Source: JAAYRQ01 sp035647235 (GTDB taxonomy: Bacteria > Bacillota > Syntrophomonadia > Syntrophomonadales > Syntrophomonadaceae). From it: DNA of 17,954 bases. Numbering within the stretch: position 1 is the first letter of the stretch; each line of letters begins with the position of its first letter. Both the position numbers and the translations under genes were made by a program. Below, piece after piece: positions 1 to 7,104 of the stretch. Location of the stretch: contig CAZEPV010000030.1 in the NCBI GenBank assembly GCA_964514235.1, forward strand, positions 1-17,954. The letters are read 5' to 3'. The notes under the pieces were generated by a model. That model was not told the origin of the DNA. It saw nothing but the letters and a program-made list of their open reading frames with translations, and did no database searches.

Positions 1-1218
1 GTGACTGGTCTGAGGGAACATATCTATGGGCTGAATTTTTTCAATCACATATCCGCTTGACGAGAAAATCCCCAAATCCCTAGCTAGTGTAGCGGGGTTG
101 CAGGATACGTAGACTATTTTTTCGGGGTTGGCCGTAGTTATTGCTTCTATTGCCTCCCTTTTCAGCCCACTTCTGGGTGGGTCTACTATTACTTTGTTAA
201 ATGATGTTTTTAATTCAGGTAGGATTTTTTCTGCATATCCGACTAGGAATTCACAATTATGAAGATTATTAAATCTGGCATTTTCCTTAGCATCATCTAT
301 AGCTGGAGCAAAGCTTTCTATGCCTATAACTTGTTTAACTTTCTGGGCTAATGGTAATGACAGTCCCCCTGCCCCACAATAAGCATCTAGCAATATATCA
401 TTTTTATCTAAATCTAGGTATTTCCCTATTAAATTTATAATAACTTCCATTTGGCTATGATTAACTTGGAAGAAGGCCCCAGGCGATAGAAGTATGTCTA
501 TTCCACCTGCTTTTTCTTCTGTTTTATCTGGTCCGAACAATTTCTCGTATTTCGGCTTTCCCATATGATTCACAAAAAGTGCAGGGATTTCATGACTCCA
601 TTTACTTATTAATTTATCATTTAGCCTGGCATTTAGGTTGGTTAACATAACTGTTGGCTTGCCATTTACTGATGATTCACGAATTATTATCTTGCTTTTA
701 CTTGTTAGGGGAAATTCATTAATGTTTTCCCTGCACCAATTAGTGGCCTTCTCCATTTGGTCACTAATTAATTTACAAGTTTTAATTACTACTAATTTAT
801 TGGTCCCCCTTTGGTAGTAGCCTAATTTACCTTTTCCATCGGTATGCCAAGTAACTTTATTGCGGTATCTATATATCTTACCGGAATTTAAAACGGGCTC
901 GACATCAATATCTAGTTTAGCGATTCTAGATATATTGTTTTCTACTACTTGTCTTTTAAGCTCTAATTGATAGGGATAATCTACATGTTGATATGAGCAA
1001 GCACCACATTCATAATAGTGTGGACATATAGGCTCAACTCTATGTGGTGAACTTTCTACTATATCTATTAATTTCCCCCGATTATAGTTTTTCTTTTCTT
1101 CCCTCAATTTCACTTCTACTATTTCACCGGGAATAGCAAAGGGAATAAAAGTAGCCTTGCCATCAATACGCCCTATGCCTTCCCCACTATGACTTATACC
1201 TTTAATTTCGACTTGCAA
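1..1218 (-). CDS. rlmCD: 23S rRNA (uracil-C5)-methyltransferase, RumA/RlmD/RlmCD type, C-terminus cut by window edge
   Basis: SAM-dependent enzyme that methylates C5 of a uridine in 23S rRNA. The reading frame is open from a TTG at 1218 to the window edge, 406 codons. The visible end is DMFPQTSH, which in this family is normally followed by V-E (the catalytic glutamate) and a few more residues, so little is missing. An N-terminal TRAM-like RNA-binding segment covers about residues 1-55. Iron-sulfur ligands are C65, C71, C74 and C148 (C-x5-C-x2-C plus one). The SAM site is LLDAYCGAGG, followed by VDPPRSG and the nucleophile C373 in SCNPATLARD. The TTG start is chosen because AGGGGGG lies 8 nt before it and no better start follows. 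A terminator stem ends just upstream, leaving almost no room for a separate promoter. The family is certain. The target base (U747, U1939 or both) cannot be read from the sequence, so the symbol is tentative. Confidence 0.93.
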   Translation of the reverse strand, partial: MQVEIKGISHSGEGIGRIDGKATFIPFAIPGEIVEVKLREEKKNYNRGKLIDIVESSPHRVEPICPHYYECGACSYQHVDYPYQLELKRQVVENNISRIAKLDIDVEPVLNSGKIYRYRNKVTWHTDGKGKLGYYQRGTNKLVVIKTCKLISDQMEKATNWCRENINEFPLTSKSKIIIRESSVNGKPTVMLTNLNARLNDKLISKWSHEIPALFVNHMGKPKYEKLFGPDKTEEKAGGIDILLSPGAFFQVNHSQMEVIINLIGKYLDLDKNDILLDAYCGAGGLSLPLAQKVKQVIGIESFAPAIDDAKENARFNNLHNCEFLVGYAEKILPELKTSFNKVIVDPPRSGLKREAIEAITTANPEKIVYVSCNPATLARDLGIFSSSGYVIEKIQPIDMFPQTSH

Positions 1219-1236
1219 ATAGAAAGCCCCCCTAAC

Positions 1237-1269
1237 AAAAAAAGCGGAAAGCAAAAGCCACTTCCCGCT
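1237..1269 (-). terminator. Rho-independent terminator after iorB
   Basis: On the minus strand a stem formed by 1261-1269 and 1243-1251 (AGCGGGAAG against CTTTCCGCT, 9 bp with one mismatch) encloses a 9-nt loop and is followed directly by seven T residues (1243-1237). It lies 14 nt past the iorB stop codon and ends only a few bases before the ribosome binding site of the rRNA methyltransferase gene. Confidence 0.85.
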
Positions 1270-1282
1270 CCCCATTATCTTT

Positions 1283-1876
1283 TTATAAACTACTGGCTAA
1301 TTTTAACCCCTCTTGAAAGGCTAATAAATTAACATCTATAGCTTTAGCTGGTACCATTTCTCGGATAGCTTTCTCCACCTCGGAAGTTGGTATGTCCATG
1401 GCGAAAGTTAATAATCCCACTAAAACTACATTAGCAGTTCTAATATTACCACATTCTATCGCTATTTCACTAGCATTGACCTCAACCGTATCTGGTATTA
1501 CATTTCTTATTTTATCCACAATATCGGTAGGATATTTAGACTTCCCACTCATTACAGGAAGTGGATCCACCCTTTCATCATTTATAATTACTTTACCATC
1601 AGGTTTTAAGTAATCTAACCACCTAGCTGCTTCAATTTTTTCAAAGGCTAGTATTACATCTGCATCGCCTTTTTTAATTATTGGTGAATAAACTTTTTCC
1701 CCATAACGTACTTGGGATACTACACTTCCACCTCTTTGTGCCATTCCATGAACTTCAGAAACTTTAACATCGTAACCTAGCTGAACCGCAACTTGGGCTA
1801 TAATACGACTAGTCAATAGTGTTCCTTGCCCTCCAACCCCAACTATTAATATATTTTTAACATTTGTACTCATCAT
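1283..1876 (-). CDS. iorB: Indolepyruvate:ferredoxin oxidoreductase, beta subunit
   Basis: Small subunit (197 residues) of the cytoplasmic enzyme that oxidatively decarboxylates aryl-2-oxoacids (indolepyruvate, phenylpyruvate, hydroxyphenylpyruvate) to aryl-acetyl-CoA while reducing ferredoxin. It is the gamma-type domain of 2-oxoacid:acceptor oxidoreductases, with the glycine-rich motif VGVGGQGTLLTSRI at residues 12-25 and the family signature HGMAQRGGSV at about 43-52. The length is normal for IorB. The gene begins directly after the iorA stop codon. GGAGGGG, which lies inside the last iorA codons, serves as its ribosome binding site, so the two are translationally coupled. Two adjacent ATG codons are possible starts, and the second (1873) is slightly better spaced. 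A strong terminator follows. The pairing with iorA makes the assignment firm; which 2-oxoacid is preferred is inference. Confidence 0.95.
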   Translation of the reverse strand: MMSTNVKNILIVGVGGQGTLLTSRIIAQVAVQLGYDVKVSEVHGMAQRGGSVVSQVRYGEKVYSPIIKKGDADVILAFEKIEAARWLDYLKPDGKVIINDERVDPLPVMSGKSKYPTDIVDKIRNVIPDTVEVNASEIAIECGNIRTANVVLVGLLTFAMDIPTSEVEKAIREMVPAKAIDVNLLAFQEGLKLASSL

Positions 1877-3625
1877 TTACCCCTCCAATACCTTGATGGC
1901 ATCTACTTTACATACCTGAGGACAAAGTCCGCAACCAACACAATTATCTAAATTAAATTCAGCTTTGTTAGTTTCTTCGTTAAAGAATACCCCTGTACAG
2001 CCTAATCTTACGCAGACTTTGCAGGCATTGCATAATTCATTATCTACATAATACTGTGTGGTCACTTCATTCTCAGGCCGTTTTAATAAAGCACAGGGAC
2101 GTTTAGCTATAATTACAGATGGCTCTTTTCTTTTCAATTCTTCGTCTAGTGCCGTTCTTAGTTCATCTAATTTTAGGGGATCGACTACTTGGACATTATT
2201 AACCCCTACAGCTTTAACTAATTTTTCTATATCCAGCCTAGCTGTAGGCCTATTATCAATAGTAATTCCGGTACCCGGGTGATCTTGATGACCGGTCATA
2301 GCCGTAGTATCGTTATCCAAAATCATAACTGTAGTATTTCCCCGATTATACACAATATCAATTAAAGGGGTGATTCCAGAATGGACAAAAGTAGAATCAC
2401 CAATTACTGCTACAGTTTTTTCGGCAGATTCTTCTCCTCTTGCTTTTTCCATTCCTAGAGCTGTGCCTATGCTCGCCCCCATGCATATAGTAGTATCCAT
2501 TCCATCCAAAGGACTTAATGCACCTAAAGTATAACAACCTATATCACCCATAACCGTAATTCTTCTTCTTTTTAAGGTATGAAATACTCCACGGTGTGGG
2601 CAACCAGGGCACATTAGGGGAGGACGAGGTGGTATATCTTTTTCCAAACCATATCCCGTAACCATGTCACTACCGCCCAAACGTTCCTTTATTAGTTCAG
2701 GACTATATTCACCAACTAGGCTAAATAGCTCTTTTCCTTCTGCCTTAATTCCCCACGATTTTACCTGTTCTTCGATAACTGCTTCTAATTCTTCAATTAT
2801 TATTAAGCGTTCTACTTCACTAGCAAAAGAGTGGATGAGATTTTTTGGTAAGGGGTTTACTATGCCTAATTTTAAAACAGATACCTCGGGTAATGCTTCC
2901 TTAACGTATTGATAAGGTATGCCGCTAGTTATAACTCCGATTTTTCGGTCGCCCCATTCGATTTTATTTAAAGAACTTGTTTCCACGTAATCCTGTAAAG
3001 CCAACATCCTTTTTTCTACTTCAACATGTCTAGCTCGGGCAAAACCAGGCAACATGACATATTTAGGGGCATTTTTCTTGTATGGTTTTATGGTATATTC
3101 AGTAGGTTCACCTACTTCTACCATAGTTTGCGAATGAGAAAGCCTAGTTGTTACCCTTAACATAACTGGGGTATCAAATTTTTCACTTAATTCAAAAGCA
3201 TATTTAGTAAAATCCTTAGCTTCCTGACTATCAGATGGCTCTATAACTGGTAATTTTGCAAACTTTCCATATCCCCGATTATCTTGTTCATTCTGGGAGG
3301 AATGCATCCCAGGATCATCGGCCGAGACTATTACCATTCCCCCATTTACACCAGTATAAGAAAAAGTATACAAGGGATCGGCTGCTACATTGACCCCCAC
3401 ATGTTTCATTGTAACTAATGTCCTAGCCCCACCAATAGAAGCACCTATTCCAACTTCCAAGGCTACTTTTTCATTTGGTGCCCATTCAGCATAGACATCT
3501 TCATAACCAGCAAAGCTAGTCACTATTTCCGTACTAGGTGTGCCAGGATAAGCAGTAGCAACAGTAGCTCCACCTTCGATAGCTCCCCGTGCAATAGCCT
3601 CATTTCCTATCATAAGTTTCTTCAT
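1877..3625 (-). CDS. iorA: Indolepyruvate:ferredoxin oxidoreductase, alpha subunit
   Basis: Large subunit (582 residues) carrying thiamine diphosphate and two [4Fe-4S] clusters. The N-terminal pyrimidine-binding half includes AYPGTPSTEI at 25-34. The conserved CPGCPHRG lies at 339-346. The TPP/Mg-binding stretch runs from GDS (409-411) to LDND (436-439), followed by TAMTGHQDHPG. The C-terminal ferredoxin-like domain has C532, C535, C538 and C543, then C562, C565, C568 and C572. The first set has four residues before its last cysteine (C-x2-C-x2-C-x4-C), a spacing I recall from other IorA proteins. The start is supported by AGGAGG 8 nt upstream. It is transcribed with iorB, probably from the promoter at 3688-3716. 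Next to a HisC-like aminotransferase and a PaaK-like ligase, a role in aromatic amino acid breakdown is likely. The oxygen-sensitive, ferredoxin-linked chemistry implies an anaerobe. Confidence 0.96.
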   Translation of the reverse strand: MKKLMIGNEAIARGAIEGGATVATAYPGTPSTEIVTSFAGYEDVYAEWAPNEKVALEVGIGASIGGARTLVTMKHVGVNVAADPLYTFSYTGVNGGMVIVSADDPGMHSSQNEQDNRGYGKFAKLPVIEPSDSQEAKDFTKYAFELSEKFDTPVMLRVTTRLSHSQTMVEVGEPTEYTIKPYKKNAPKYVMLPGFARARHVEVEKRMLALQDYVETSSLNKIEWGDRKIGVITSGIPYQYVKEALPEVSVLKLGIVNPLPKNLIHSFASEVERLIIIEELEAVIEEQVKSWGIKAEGKELFSLVGEYSPELIKERLGGSDMVTGYGLEKDIPPRPPLMCPGCPHRGVFHTLKRRRITVMGDIGCYTLGALSPLDGMDTTICMGASIGTALGMEKARGEESAEKTVAVIGDSTFVHSGITPLIDIVYNRGNTTVMILDNDTTAMTGHQDHPGTGITIDNRPTARLDIEKLVKAVGVNNVQVVDPLKLDELRTALDEELKRKEPSVIIAKRPCALLKRPENEVTTQYYVDNELCNACKVCVRLGCTGVFFNEETNKAEFNLDNCVGCGLCPQVCKVDAIKVLEG

Positions 3626-3658
3626 ATCTTTTCCTCCTTAGCCCCTTATATGAATATA

Positions 3659-3687
3659 GCCTCTTATCCCTGCTAAGAATAAGAGGC
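3659..3687. repeat. Perfect 9-bp inverted repeat ahead of iorA
   Basis: GCCTCTTAT (3659-3667) and ATAAGAGGC (3679-3687) form perfect arms around an 11-bp centre. On the minus strand the repeat touches the -10 box of the predicted iorA promoter and covers its expected start site. That position suits an operator better than an RNA hairpin. The stretch after it (TATATTC) is a poor U-tract, so a terminator for yyaC is the weaker reading. Confidence 0.6.
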
Positions 3688-3716
3688 ATTATAATTAAAC
3701 ATTATTAAATTGATAA
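3688..3716 (-). promoter_or_regulatory. Predicted sigma-A promoter for iorAB
   Basis: Minus strand: -35 TTATCA (3716-3711; four of six consensus bases), a 17-bp spacer, and a perfect -10 TATAAT (3693-3688). The start site would fall near 3681, about 55 nt ahead of the iorA start codon. Confidence 0.55.
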
Positions 3717-3754
3717 TATCATAACTACTATAATACTGTAATTGGAAATGATAT

Positions 3755-4297
3755 CTACAATCCTTTGTATTGTAAATGCCATTCGTGTACTGCTTGACTA
3801 ATTACCCTAGCCATATGATAAACATGTTGCAGGCTACCATTCAAAAAAGGACGCCCTTTGGTAAAATCCCTTTCACCGACTATACCTGTTATTGAAAAAT
3901 CACCCACATGAGGCAGTTTCTTTGCTAATGCTTTACCGGGTAATAAAGGGCCATCCCTAAATTTTATAATGCCAATGTCCTTTTCTAAGCCTACTGCAGC
4001 ATCAATGGCAATTTCCGTAATTTCTGGATGCTCTGTTTGTATGGCCTGCATTTCTTTAACTAAATTTTTAGCATGTAACGGTCTGCCCAAGGTCCCATAA
4101 ACTAATATATCGGGAGATTTTTCTAAAATCATAGTACCAATTAAAGGACCGAAACAATCCAAAATATGTTTATCGGAGCCAATGCATAAGAATACCGGTT
4201 CACCTGCCAAATTATCAATATTTTTAATTAGTGAATCGACAAGTATACTATGCACCTGTGGTTCGTAATAAAAAACATCAATTAGAGGGGTATTCAA
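3755..4297 (-). CDS. yyaC: YyaC-like sporulation protein (DUF1256, GPR-protease fold)
   Basis: A 180-residue protein of the YyaC/DUF1256 family, related in fold to the germination protease GPR. It is associated with spore formation, but its exact role is unknown. Family signatures are FLCIGSD at 36-42, D-x2-GPLIGT at 47-55, VYGTLGRPLHAKN at 66-78, IDAAVG at 98-103 and LPHVGDFSITGIV at 128-140. The acidic residues D42 and D99 sit where the GPR-like fold carries conserved aspartates. Translation starts at a TTG, with GGAGG 7 nt upstream inside the end of the aminotransferase gene and only 2 bp between the genes. It is the last gene of a paaK-hisC-yyaC operon. Finding a sporulation gene in that company is odd and may simply reflect an old gene order. 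The family is clear; the function is not. Confidence 0.85.
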   Translation of the reverse strand: MNTPLIDVFYYEPQVHSILVDSLIKNIDNLAGEPVFLCIGSDKHILDCFGPLIGTMILEKSPDILVYGTLGRPLHAKNLVKEMQAIQTEHPEITEIAIDAAVGLEKDIGIIKFRDGPLLPGKALAKKLPHVGDFSITGIVGERDFTKGRPFLNGSLQHVYHMARVISQAVHEWHLQYKGL

Positions 4298-4299
4298 GT

Positions 4300-5403
4300 T
4301 TAAGCCTCCAACACTTTTTTTAATCCAGTAATAAATCTCTTGTTTTCTTCGGAACTACCAATGGTAACCCTAATAAAAGTCGAATATCCAAAAATGTTAC
4401 CTGTCCGAACAATTATGCCCAATTTTAGAAGTTCAGTAAATACTTCCTGGCAATCTTTTTTCGTGTCCACCAATATAAAATTGGCTTCTGTCTCTACATA
4501 TTCTAAACCTAAGTCTCCAAATTCTTTATATAAATATTCTTTACCAGATAAATTCATCTGAAAACTTTCATTAATATGCTCTATATCATCAATAGCTGCT
4601 GCTGCCCCTATCTGGGCTAATAAATTCACATTAAACGGTTCGGTTACCCGTTCAATTGCCCCAGCAATCTCTGGAGTTGTTAGGCCATAACCGACCCGAA
4701 GGCCCGCTAATCCATATATTTTAGAAAATGTTCTTAATACTATGACATTCCTACCATTTACAAGATATTTAGTCCCACTAGTATAGTGGGGATTATTAAC
4801 ATATTCAAAATACGCTTCATCAAATACTACTAAAACATCTTCGGGAACCCCCGCCATAAAGGTATCTAATTGCTGTTCAGTTACTATAGCACCTGTAGGG
4901 TTATTGGGATTACAAACATAAATAATTTTAGTGTGTTCGGTTATTGCATTTGTCATGGCAGCTAGATCATGAACATAATTTTTCGCTGGGGTTTTAACAT
5001 TCTTAGCCCCCATTATAGTAGCAGTAAAATCATATTCAGAAAATGTCGGATCAGATGTTATTATTTCGTCATCTGGATTTAAAAAGGTTTCTGCTATTAG
5101 CTTTAATATCTCATCTGAACCATTGCCAACTACTATTCCACCTACATCATAATTAGTCAAGGTAGCAATTTTGTTTTTTAAATTAAAATTATTGCTGTCA
5201 GGATAAAAATGCAAGTCACTTAAGGATTCTTGTACTGCCGCCACCGCTAATGGTGATGGCCCAAATGGGTTTTCATTTGAGGCTAGCTTAATAATATCTT
5301 TGATACCCAGTTCCCTTTTTACTTCATCTATCGGTTTACCAGCTACATAAGGCTTAAGATTAAATATTTCCCTACGCGCATTTTTTTGGACAAAATTGTT
5401 CAT
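4300..5403 (-). CDS. hisC: HisC-type class II aminotransferase (histidinol-phosphate or aromatic amino acid)
   Basis: PLP enzyme of 367 residues, close to the usual HisC length. It has SNENPFGPSP at 42-51, the cofactor-binding CNPNNPTG at 164-171, FDEAY at 194-198, the Schiff-base lysine K228 in TFSKIYGLAGLRVGYG, and a C-terminal arginine in IRVTIG. The family interconverts imidazole acetol phosphate and histidinol phosphate, and many members also transaminate aromatic amino acids. No other his gene is visible. The gene sits 16 bp after the arylacetate-CoA ligase gene and upstream of iorAB, so an aromatic aminotransferase feeding arylpyruvate to IorAB is a reasonable alternative. The start is ATG; the upstream AGGGGG is rather far away (about 12 nt), so expression may be modest. 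The fold and family are certain. The symbol follows sequence similarity, not proven substrate. Confidence 0.88.
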   Translation of the reverse strand: MNNFVQKNARREIFNLKPYVAGKPIDEVKRELGIKDIIKLASNENPFGPSPLAVAAVQESLSDLHFYPDSNNFNLKNKIATLTNYDVGGIVVGNGSDEILKLIAETFLNPDDEIITSDPTFSEYDFTATIMGAKNVKTPAKNYVHDLAAMTNAITEHTKIIYVCNPNNPTGAIVTEQQLDTFMAGVPEDVLVVFDEAYFEYVNNPHYTSGTKYLVNGRNVIVLRTFSKIYGLAGLRVGYGLTTPEIAGAIERVTEPFNVNLLAQIGAAAAIDDIEHINESFQMNLSGKEYLYKEFGDLGLEYVETEANFILVDTKKDCQEVFTELLKLGIIVRTGNIFGYSTFIRVTIGSSEENKRFITGLKKVLEA

Positions 5404-5419
5404 GTCAAAAATCTTCCCC

Positions 5420-6724
5420 CTATGAGTTTCTTTTATCTATTACCCTTTTCGCTTTACCAGGTGTTCTTTCTATACTATGTGGTTCAACTAGTCTGACCTT
5501 TGGTGTTAATGAAAGGGTTTTATATAATTGTTGTTTTAAGTTACGTTCAATACTTTCTAAATGACTATAATTATCAATAAAAATTCCTTCTGATATCTCC
5601 ACCTTTATTTCAATATCATCCAAGAAGCCTTTTTTATAAACAATTATTTGATAATGGGGTGCTAAGCCTTCCACATTAACTAGTACACTTTCTATCTGGG
5701 AAAGGAAAACATTGACTCCCCTAATTACTAGCATATCATCGGATCTGCCCGTAATTTTACTTAACCTAGCTGTAGTCCTGCCACATTCACATTCCTCATA
5801 TGTGATAGAACTTATATCTTTAGTTCTGTATCTTAATATCGGTAAAGCCTCCTTGGTTAGGGTAGTAATAATTACTTCCCCTTTTTCACCTGGAGGAACT
5901 GGTTCTAAAGTTACGGGATCAACAATCTCTGCATAGTAATGATCCTCCGCTATATGTTGTCCACAAATTAGCTGGCATTCACCTGAAAAGCCTGGTCCCC
6001 CTACCTCACTCAAGCCATAATTATCAGTAGCCAAAATACCCCAACGTTTCTGAATTTCATGGCGATATTCTTCCGAAAAAGCCTCCCCACCAAATAAACC
6101 GACTTTGAGGTTCAAATCATTTTTAGGATCAATACCAAGCTGTTCAGCCACCTCGGATAAATGTAAAGCATAGGTGGGAGTACTAACCAAAGCGGTAGTC
6201 CCAAAATCCTGCATTATCATCAATTGTTTTTCTGAATTGCCTCCCGAGATAGGAATGACTGTGGCTCCTACTCTTTCCATCCCATATTGCAAACCATGGG
6301 CCCCAGTAAATAATCCATAACCAAAAGCTATCTGGGCTGTATCTTTTTCTGTAACCCCTACCATAGTGACCATGCGAGCTATAAGCTCAGTCCATACTTC
6401 CAAGTCATTTTTTGTACAACCGATAACAGTTAACTTGCCTGTTGTGCCCGAAGAAGCATGTAAGCGGACTATTTTTTCTTTGGGTTGCATAAACATACCG
6501 AATGGATAATTATTTCTAAAGTCATCCTTTTCGGTAAATGGAATATATCTTATATCCTTTAGACTCTGTAAGTCATTTGGTTTAAAGCCCACATCATCAA
6601 GTTTTTTGCGGTAAATTGGTGACTTGTCGTAGACTAATTCTACAACTTTTTTAAGCCTTGCCAACTGGAGCTTTTCTAGTTCCTCCCGTGGCATACATTC
6701 CATTTCTTTGTTCCAAATTTTCAT
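5420..6724 (-). CDS. paaK: Phenylacetate-CoA ligase family (arylacetate-CoA ligase, AMP-forming)
   Basis: Adenylate-forming enzyme joining phenylacetate or a similar aryl acid to CoA with ATP cleavage to AMP; the reverse direction could conserve energy. It has 434 residues from the ATG at 6724. The reading frame extends upstream to 6784, but AAGGGAGAG lies 7 nt before 6724 and PaaK proteins normally begin like MKIWNKEME, so the extension is rejected. Visible motifs are the P-loop SSGTTGK (91-97), YGLSEVGGPG (236-245), LRYRTKD (297-303), ITGRSDDMLVIRGVNVF (324-340), and the likely catalytic lysine K424 in TPGKAKRV. Cysteines in ECECG (311-315) match a pair often seen in bacterial PaaK. It is the first gene of the operon with hisC and yyaC and lies near iorAB, whose products are aryl-acetyl-CoA thioesters. 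The family is firm; the in vivo direction is inference. Confidence 0.92.
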   Translation of the reverse strand: MKIWNKEMECMPREELEKLQLARLKKVVELVYDKSPIYRKKLDDVGFKPNDLQSLKDIRYIPFTEKDDFRNNYPFGMFMQPKEKIVRLHASSGTTGKLTVIGCTKNDLEVWTELIARMVTMVGVTEKDTAQIAFGYGLFTGAHGLQYGMERVGATVIPISGGNSEKQLMIMQDFGTTALVSTPTYALHLSEVAEQLGIDPKNDLNLKVGLFGGEAFSEEYRHEIQKRWGILATDNYGLSEVGGPGFSGECQLICGQHIAEDHYYAEIVDPVTLEPVPPGEKGEVIITTLTKEALPILRYRTKDISSITYEECECGRTTARLSKITGRSDDMLVIRGVNVFLSQIESVLVNVEGLAPHYQIIVYKKGFLDDIEIKVEISEGIFIDNYSHLESIERNLKQQLYKTLSLTPKVRLVEPHSIERTPGKAKRVIDKRNS

Positions 6725-6762
6725 TATAATTCTCTCCCTTACTACTGTTCTACATAATAAAT

Positions 6763-6791
6763 ACTTTAAACTAAGACTGGACAAGTGTCAC
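6763..6791 (-). promoter_or_regulatory. Possible promoter for paaK-hisC-yyaC
   Basis: Minus strand: GTGACA (6791-6786; five of six -35 bases), a 17-bp spacer, then TAAAGT (6768-6763; four of six -10 bases), about 40 nt ahead of the paaK start. A second weaker pairing, TTGTCC with TTTATT, overlaps it. The 79-bp gap holds no terminator I can recognise, so read-through from the upstream gene is also possible. Confidence 0.35.
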
Positions 6792-6803
6792 TACCTAAAA
6801 TTA

Positions 6804-7103
6804 TTAATTTAGTAATTCTTGAATCATTGCGGCCATTTTTGCAATTGAATCTTCACTGCTAAAATCCAAGGTTAGCAATGTTTGTTTAATTATTTCGTCT
6901 AACTCAGAATCATCATTTAAATGCTGCCATTTTATTATGCTGGCAACTAAATCATCACCCATTTTTTCGAAACATACAAAATCCAAAAGATTTAACAAAA
7001 AATACATTTCACTTTCATTTATCCTCTTATCGAAATACAATTTAGTTATGACACTCGCAGTTTCATTATATATTTTCTTTAGATTGGTGTCATTAATGGG
7101 CAT
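6804..7103 (-). CDS. Hypothetical protein, 99 residues, third gene of the helicase operon
   Basis: I do not recognise this protein. It is small, acidic, predicted to be all helical (for example NESEMYFLLNLLDFVCFE), with no signal peptide or membrane segment and two cysteine-free halves. The reading frame extends back to 7151, inside the helicase gene. The ATG at 7103 is preferred because it follows the helicase stop codon by one base and has GAGAGG about 10 nt upstream. That close coupling implies co-production with the DnaB-like helicase, and a helper or regulatory subunit is a reasonable guess. Nothing in the sequence names its function. Confidence 0.65.
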   Translation of the reverse strand: MPINDTNLKKIYNETASVITKLYFDKRINESEMYFLLNLLDFVCFEKMGDDLVASIIKWQHLNDDSELDEIIKQTLLTLDFSSEDSIAKMAAMIQELLN

Positions 7104-7104
7104 A

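Noticed and set aside
3659..3687. Palindrome as a terminator for the yyaC operon
   Set aside because: The sequence after the stem is mixed and not a T-run, and the repeat fits better as an operator at the iorA promoter; not fully excluded.
6725..6784. Longer N-terminus for the arylacetate-CoA ligase starting at 6784
   Set aside because: The extra 20 residues do not resemble PaaK, and a proper ribosome binding site stands 7 nt before the internal ATG at 6724.
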